9,649 bases of DNA from Methylobacteriaceae bacterium (lineage in GTDB: Bacteria; Pseudomonadota; Alphaproteobacteria; Rhizobiales; Beijerinckiaceae). A program made the translations under genes and the position numbers. The notes below the pieces were generated by a model, which saw only the letters and a program-made list of their open reading frames with translations, did no database searches and was not told where the DNA came from. Positions within the stretch are counted from its first letter, which is position 1; the number at the start of each line of letters is the position of its first letter. Where the stretch lies: NCBI GenBank assembly GCA_019247255.1, contig JAFAPJ010000324.1, forward strand, positions 1 through 9,649, given 5' to 3'. Of the stretch, positions 7,222-9,649 are shown piece after piece.

Positions 7222-7716
7222 TCAGGCGGCCTTGGCGGCGGCGCGGGGCCGGCCACGGCGGCGCGGGGCCTCCGCAGGGGCGGCTTCGGCGGGGGCGCTC
7301 TCGGCCTTCTTGCGGCGCTGCTGGCCAAGCCCGAGCGCCTTCGCGAGCTCGGAACGCTGCTTGGCGTAATTCGGGGCGACCATCGGATAGTCGCGGGGCA
7401 GGCCCCACTTCTCGCGGTAATCGGCCGGGGTGAGGCCGCGGCCCGAGAGGTGACGCTTCAGCGACTTGTAGCGCCGGCCGTCCTCGAGGCTGATCAGGTA
7501 ATCCGGGGTGATCGTCTTCTTGATCGGCATGATCGGCACCGGCTTCTCCGGTTCCGCAGGCTTCTTCTCGCCGAGCGCCCTCAGGGCGCTATGAACGGAC
7601 GCGATAACCTCGGACAGCTCGGACGACGGCACCTTGTGGTTCGCCACGTAAGCGGAGACGATCTCGCTCGTGAGCTCGACGAGTTCTTGGGAGGCTGTGT
7701 CGGTGCTGGCGTCCAT
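7222..7716 (-). CDS. MucR/Ros-family transcriptional regulator lacking most zinc ligands
   Basis: DNA-binding regulator of the Ros/MucR family, which in Alphaproteobacteria controls exopolysaccharide, motility, cell cycle and host-interaction genes as an H-NS-like protein. ATG 7716 is preferred over the GTG at 7725, because GAGAGAG lies eight bases upstream of the ATG and would overlap the GTG; this gives 164 residues. The N-terminal helical part, including SQELVELTSEIVSAYVANHK, is the usual oligomerisation region. The DNA-binding part reads LEDGRRYKSLKRHL, LTPADYREKWGLP and DYPMVAPNYA, all strongly family-like. The zinc positions C-x2-C...H...H of Ros are here S, D, H and G/R: only the KRHL histidine remains. 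The C-terminal tail is A/P/R-rich and ends RRRGRPRAAAKAA, an AT-hook-like RGRP. Its targets cannot be deduced from the window. Confidence 0.92.
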   Translation of the reverse strand: MDASTDTASQELVELTSEIVSAYVANHKVPSSELSEVIASVHSALRALGEKKPAEPEKPVPIMPIKKTITPDYLISLEDGRRYKSLKRHLSGRGLTPADYREKWGLPRDYPMVAPNYAKQRSELAKALGLGQQRRKKAESAPAEAAPAEAPRRRGRPRAAAKAA

Positions 7717-7739
7717 TCGGGTCACTCTCTCGAATCGCA

Positions 7740-7753
7740 GGTCAAGCTTGACC
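7740..7753. promoter_or_regulatory. Perfect 14-bp palindrome upstream of the MucR-family gene
   Basis: GGTCAAGCTTGACC is a perfect dyad 23 bases upstream of the regulator's ATG at 7716, in the divergent control region. Its position within the presumed leader or promoter fits an operator, perhaps for a dimeric repressor or for autoregulation. The binding protein is unknown. One arm, GGTCAAGC, recurs at 7943-7950 near the start of glcD. Confidence 0.4.
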
Positions 7754-7827
7754 GGTTTTGCCCCACTACATGCGTTCCGAGCCGCGCGCCAGACTCAATC
7801 TCACAACGTCACCAGCTTTCACGAGAA

Positions 7828-7859
7828 TTTTTGCTGAGCCTTTCGGCGCTATACAGCGC
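7828..7859 (+). promoter_or_regulatory. Possible glcD promoter with overlapping inverted repeat
   Basis: The gap between the divergent regulator and glcD holds TTTTTG (7828-7833), then 16 bases, then TATACA (7850-7855), a plausible but imperfect -35/-10 pair on the + strand. The -10 is embedded in the inverted repeat GCGCT-ATAC-AGCGC (7846-7859), which could be an operator. On the other strand the same repeat reads TATAGC, so a promoter facing the regulator is also possible. The rest of the 7717-7967 gap has no gene that I can support. Confidence 0.35.
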
Positions 7860-7967
7860 AGAACCAAACAACGCGACTTGGCCGCAGGATCGTCGGAGAG
7901 CAAGGCGGGCCACTCCCGCGGCGCTCGGGAAGCGCTTATGTTGGTCAAGCCGTCCCGGAGGACCTCC

Positions 7968-9398
7968 ATGTCGATCGCCTTTCCCGATCCGGACCCCGCG
8001 ATCCTTGCGCGCCGCGAGGCGATCTTGGCCGGTCTGTCGCGCCTCGTGGCGCCTGAGGCGCTGGTCACGTCGGAGGACGAGCGGCGGGCCTTCGAGACGG
8101 ACGGGCTCACGGCCTACCGGCGGCTGCCTCTCGCGGTCGTCCTTCCGTCCTCGACTGCCGAGGTCGCAGCCGTCCTCGCCTTCTGCAATCGCGAGGGCGT
8201 CAAGGTCGTGCCGCGGGGGGCCGGCACCTCGCTCGCCGGCGGAGCGATCCCGCAGGAGGACGCGATCGTGCTCGGCGTCTCCAAGATGACGCGCGTGCTG
8301 TCCGTCGATTTCGAGAACCGGACCGCGCGGGTCGAGGCCGGGATCACCAACCTCGCGATCTCGGCCGCGGTCTCGCATGAGGGCTTCTTCTACGCACCCG
8401 ACCCCTCGAGCCAGCTCGCCTGCACGATCGCCGGCAACATCGCGATGAATTCCGGCGGGGCGCATTGCCTGAAATACGGCGTGACGACGAACAACCTGCT
8501 CGGGGTGACGCTGGCGCTGCTCGACGGCACCGTCGTCGAGCTCGGGGGCGACCATCTCGATTCGGCCGGCCTCGACCTTCTCGGACTCGTGGTCGGGTCG
8601 GAGGGGCAGATCGGCATCGTCACGGAAGCGACGGTGCGAATCCTTCGGGCCGCGGAAGGCGCGAGGCCGGTGCTTCTCGGCTTCCCGTCGGCGGAACGTG
8701 CGGGCGAATGCGTCGCGGCCATCATCGCGGACGGCCTCGTGCCCGTCGCGCTCGAATACATGGACCGGCTCGCGATCCGCATCACGGAGGATTTCTCGAA
8801 GGCCGGCTATCCTGACGTCGAGGCGATGCTGATCGTCGAGGTCGAGGGTTCGGACCAGGAGATCGACGAGCAGCTGCGCCGCATCGTCGGTCTCGCCCGC
8901 AGGTTCGGCGTCGAGGCGGTCCGGGTCTCGAACTCGGAGGCGGAGAGCACCGCCATCTGGAAAGGGCGCAAGAGCGCCTTCGGGGCGACGGGACGCGTCT
9001 CCGACTACATCTGCATGGACGGCACGATCCCGACCGGTCAGCTGCCGCACGTGCTGCGCCGCATCGACGAGATCGTGGCGGCGGAGGGGTTGAAGGTCGC
9101 GAACGTCTTCCACGCCGGCGACGGCAACCTGCACCCGCTCGTCATGTTCGACATCAACGCGCCGGGCGAGATGGAGAAGGCCGAGCGCGCCGGCGAGGAG
9201 ATCCTGAAGCTCTGCGTCGAGGTCGGCGGTTGCCTCACGGGCGAGCACGGCGTCGGGATCGAGAAGCGCGACCTGATGCGCCGGCAATATGGCGAAGCGG
9301 ACCTCGACCAGCAGATGCGCGTGCGCAACGTCTTCGACCCGAACTGGCTCCTGAACCCCGCCAAGGTGTTTCCTCTCGACGGGCGGCCGGCGGCGTGA
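7968..9398 (+). CDS. glcD: Glycolate oxidase FAD-binding subunit GlcD
   Basis: FAD-linked oxidase subunit of glycolate oxidase, which converts glycolate to glyoxylate and passes electrons on through the GlcE and GlcF partners; acts at the cytoplasmic face of the membrane. Counting from ATG 7968, the FAD-binding PCMH domain shows PRGAGTSLAGGAI (82-94) and GNIAMNSGGAHCLKYG (156-171). The FAD-oxidase C-terminal domain shows FHAGDGNLHP (381-390) and TGEHGVG (424-430). The 476 residues are close to the usual 480-500. ATG 7968 is chosen because GGAGG (7957-7961) lies six bases upstream; an in-frame ATG at 7938 and a longer open frame back to 7758 lack such support. A D-lactate dehydrogenase of the same fold is the alternative, but the glcE-like gene 31 bases downstream favours glycolate oxidase. 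Confidence 0.92.
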   Translation: MSIAFPDPDPAILARREAILAGLSRLVAPEALVTSEDERRAFETDGLTAYRRLPLAVVLPSSTAEVAAVLAFCNREGVKVVPRGAGTSLAGGAIPQEDAIVLGVSKMTRVLSVDFENRTARVEAGITNLAISAAVSHEGFFYAPDPSSQLACTIAGNIAMNSGGAHCLKYGVTTNNLLGVTLALLDGTVVELGGDHLDSAGLDLLGLVVGSEGQIGIVTEATVRILRAAEGARPVLLGFPSAERAGECVAAIIADGLVPVALEYMDRLAIRITEDFSKAGYPDVEAMLIVEVEGSDQEIDEQLRRIVGLARRFGVEAVRVSNSEAESTAIWKGRKSAFGATGRVSDYICMDGTIPTGQLPHVLRRIDEIVAAEGLKVANVFHAGDGNLHPLVMFDINAPGEMEKAERAGEEILKLCVEVGGCLTGEHGVGIEKRDLMRRQYGEADLDQQMRVRNVFDPNWLLNPAKVFPLDGRPAA

Positions 9399-9429
9399 GC
9401 GCGGCCTGCAAGCCGCGATCCGCCGCGGC

Positions 9430-9649
9430 ATGAACCTCATCGCACCCGAATCGGAAGCCGAGGCCTGCGCGGCCGTCGCGGAGGCCTCGGCCGCCAGGAC
9501 GCCGCTGGCGCTCGAGGGCGGCGGCACCAAGGCCGCGATCGGCCGCCCCATCCAGACCGAGCGCACGCTGTCCGCCGCGCGCCTCTCGGGCGTGACGCTC
9601 TGCGAGCCGGCCGAGCTCGTCGTCTCGGCGAAAGCCGGGACGCCGCTCG
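9430..9649 (+). CDS. glcE: Glycolate oxidase subunit GlcE, cut by the window end
   Basis: Only the first 73 codons are present. The translation starts MNLIAPESEAEACAAV and contains LEGGGTKAAIGRP (about 28-40), the FAD-contacting GGGTK motif of GlcE, followed by LSGVTLCEPAELVVSAKAGTPL. These match the first part of the PCMH-type FAD domain. The ATG at 9430 has no clear Shine-Dalgarno. The GTG that overlaps the glcD stop is in a frame that closes after 12 codons, so it is not used. With glcD 31 bases upstream this is very likely one operon, and glcF (iron-sulfur subunit) would be expected after glcE. Confidence 0.88.
   Translation, partial: MNLIAPESEAEACAAVAEASAARTPLALEGGGTKAAIGRPIQTERTLSAARLSGVTLCEPAELVVSAKAGTPL

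Noticed and set aside
7758..7967. 70-codon N-terminal extension of glcD
   Set aside because: No ribosome binding site for it, it runs through the A/T-rich promoter-like region, and GGAGG plus ATG at 7968 give the family-typical N-terminus.
7809..9566. 585-codon minus-strand open frame opposite glcD
   Set aside because: Antisense to a confident GlcD and running into glcE; Asp/Arg-rich shadow composition with no motif.

Overview
This is a GC-rich stretch of alphaproteobacterial chromosome. It most resembles Hyphomicrobiales (Methylobacteriaceae / Salinarimonas / Beijerinckiaceae-like). The evidence is the very high GC content with strong G/C wobble bias, a MucR/Ros-family regulator, a GTTC-N7-GTTC SOS box of the alphaproteobacterial type, and a GT21 ceramide-glucosyltransferase-like enzyme. 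The exact genus cannot be set from sequence alone. I see no mobile element, CRISPR array, tRNA or rRNA.

Layout. (1) Bases 83-3372, + strand: two genes of the ligase-associated DNA repair cluster, an Lhr-Core-type DEXH helicase and the metallophosphoesterase nuclease PdeM, coupled by a 4-base GTGA overlap. The ATP-dependent ligase and metallo-beta-lactamase exonuclease that usually accompany them are not in the window. (2) Bases 3377 to about 4324, - strand: an M14-type succinylglutamate desuccinylase/aspartoacylase-like zinc hydrolase, convergent with pdeM. (3) Bases 4461-4744, + strand: a 74-codon gene of unknown function. Its apparent -10 region is covered by a perfect alphaproteobacterial LexA operator, so it is probably induced by DNA damage. 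(4) Bases 4812-4880: a tandem run of GC-rich hairpins. It leads to a GT21 membrane glycosyltransferase at 4903-6057. (5) Bases 6085-7104, - strand: a luciferase-like flavin oxidoreductase with a near-perfect Shine-Dalgarno. (6) Bases 7222-7716, - strand: a MucR/Ros-family regulator that has lost most of its zinc ligands and carries an RGRP tail. (7) After a 240-base divergent control region, 7968 to the window end, + strand: glcD and the start of glcE, subunits of glycolate oxidase. glcF would be expected downstream.

Most of the window is ordinary housekeeping and accessory metabolism. The part most worth following up is the LexA-box-controlled small protein at 4520-4744, whose family I do not recognise. 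Next are the hairpin array beside it and the zinc-less, AT-hook-like MucR variant.
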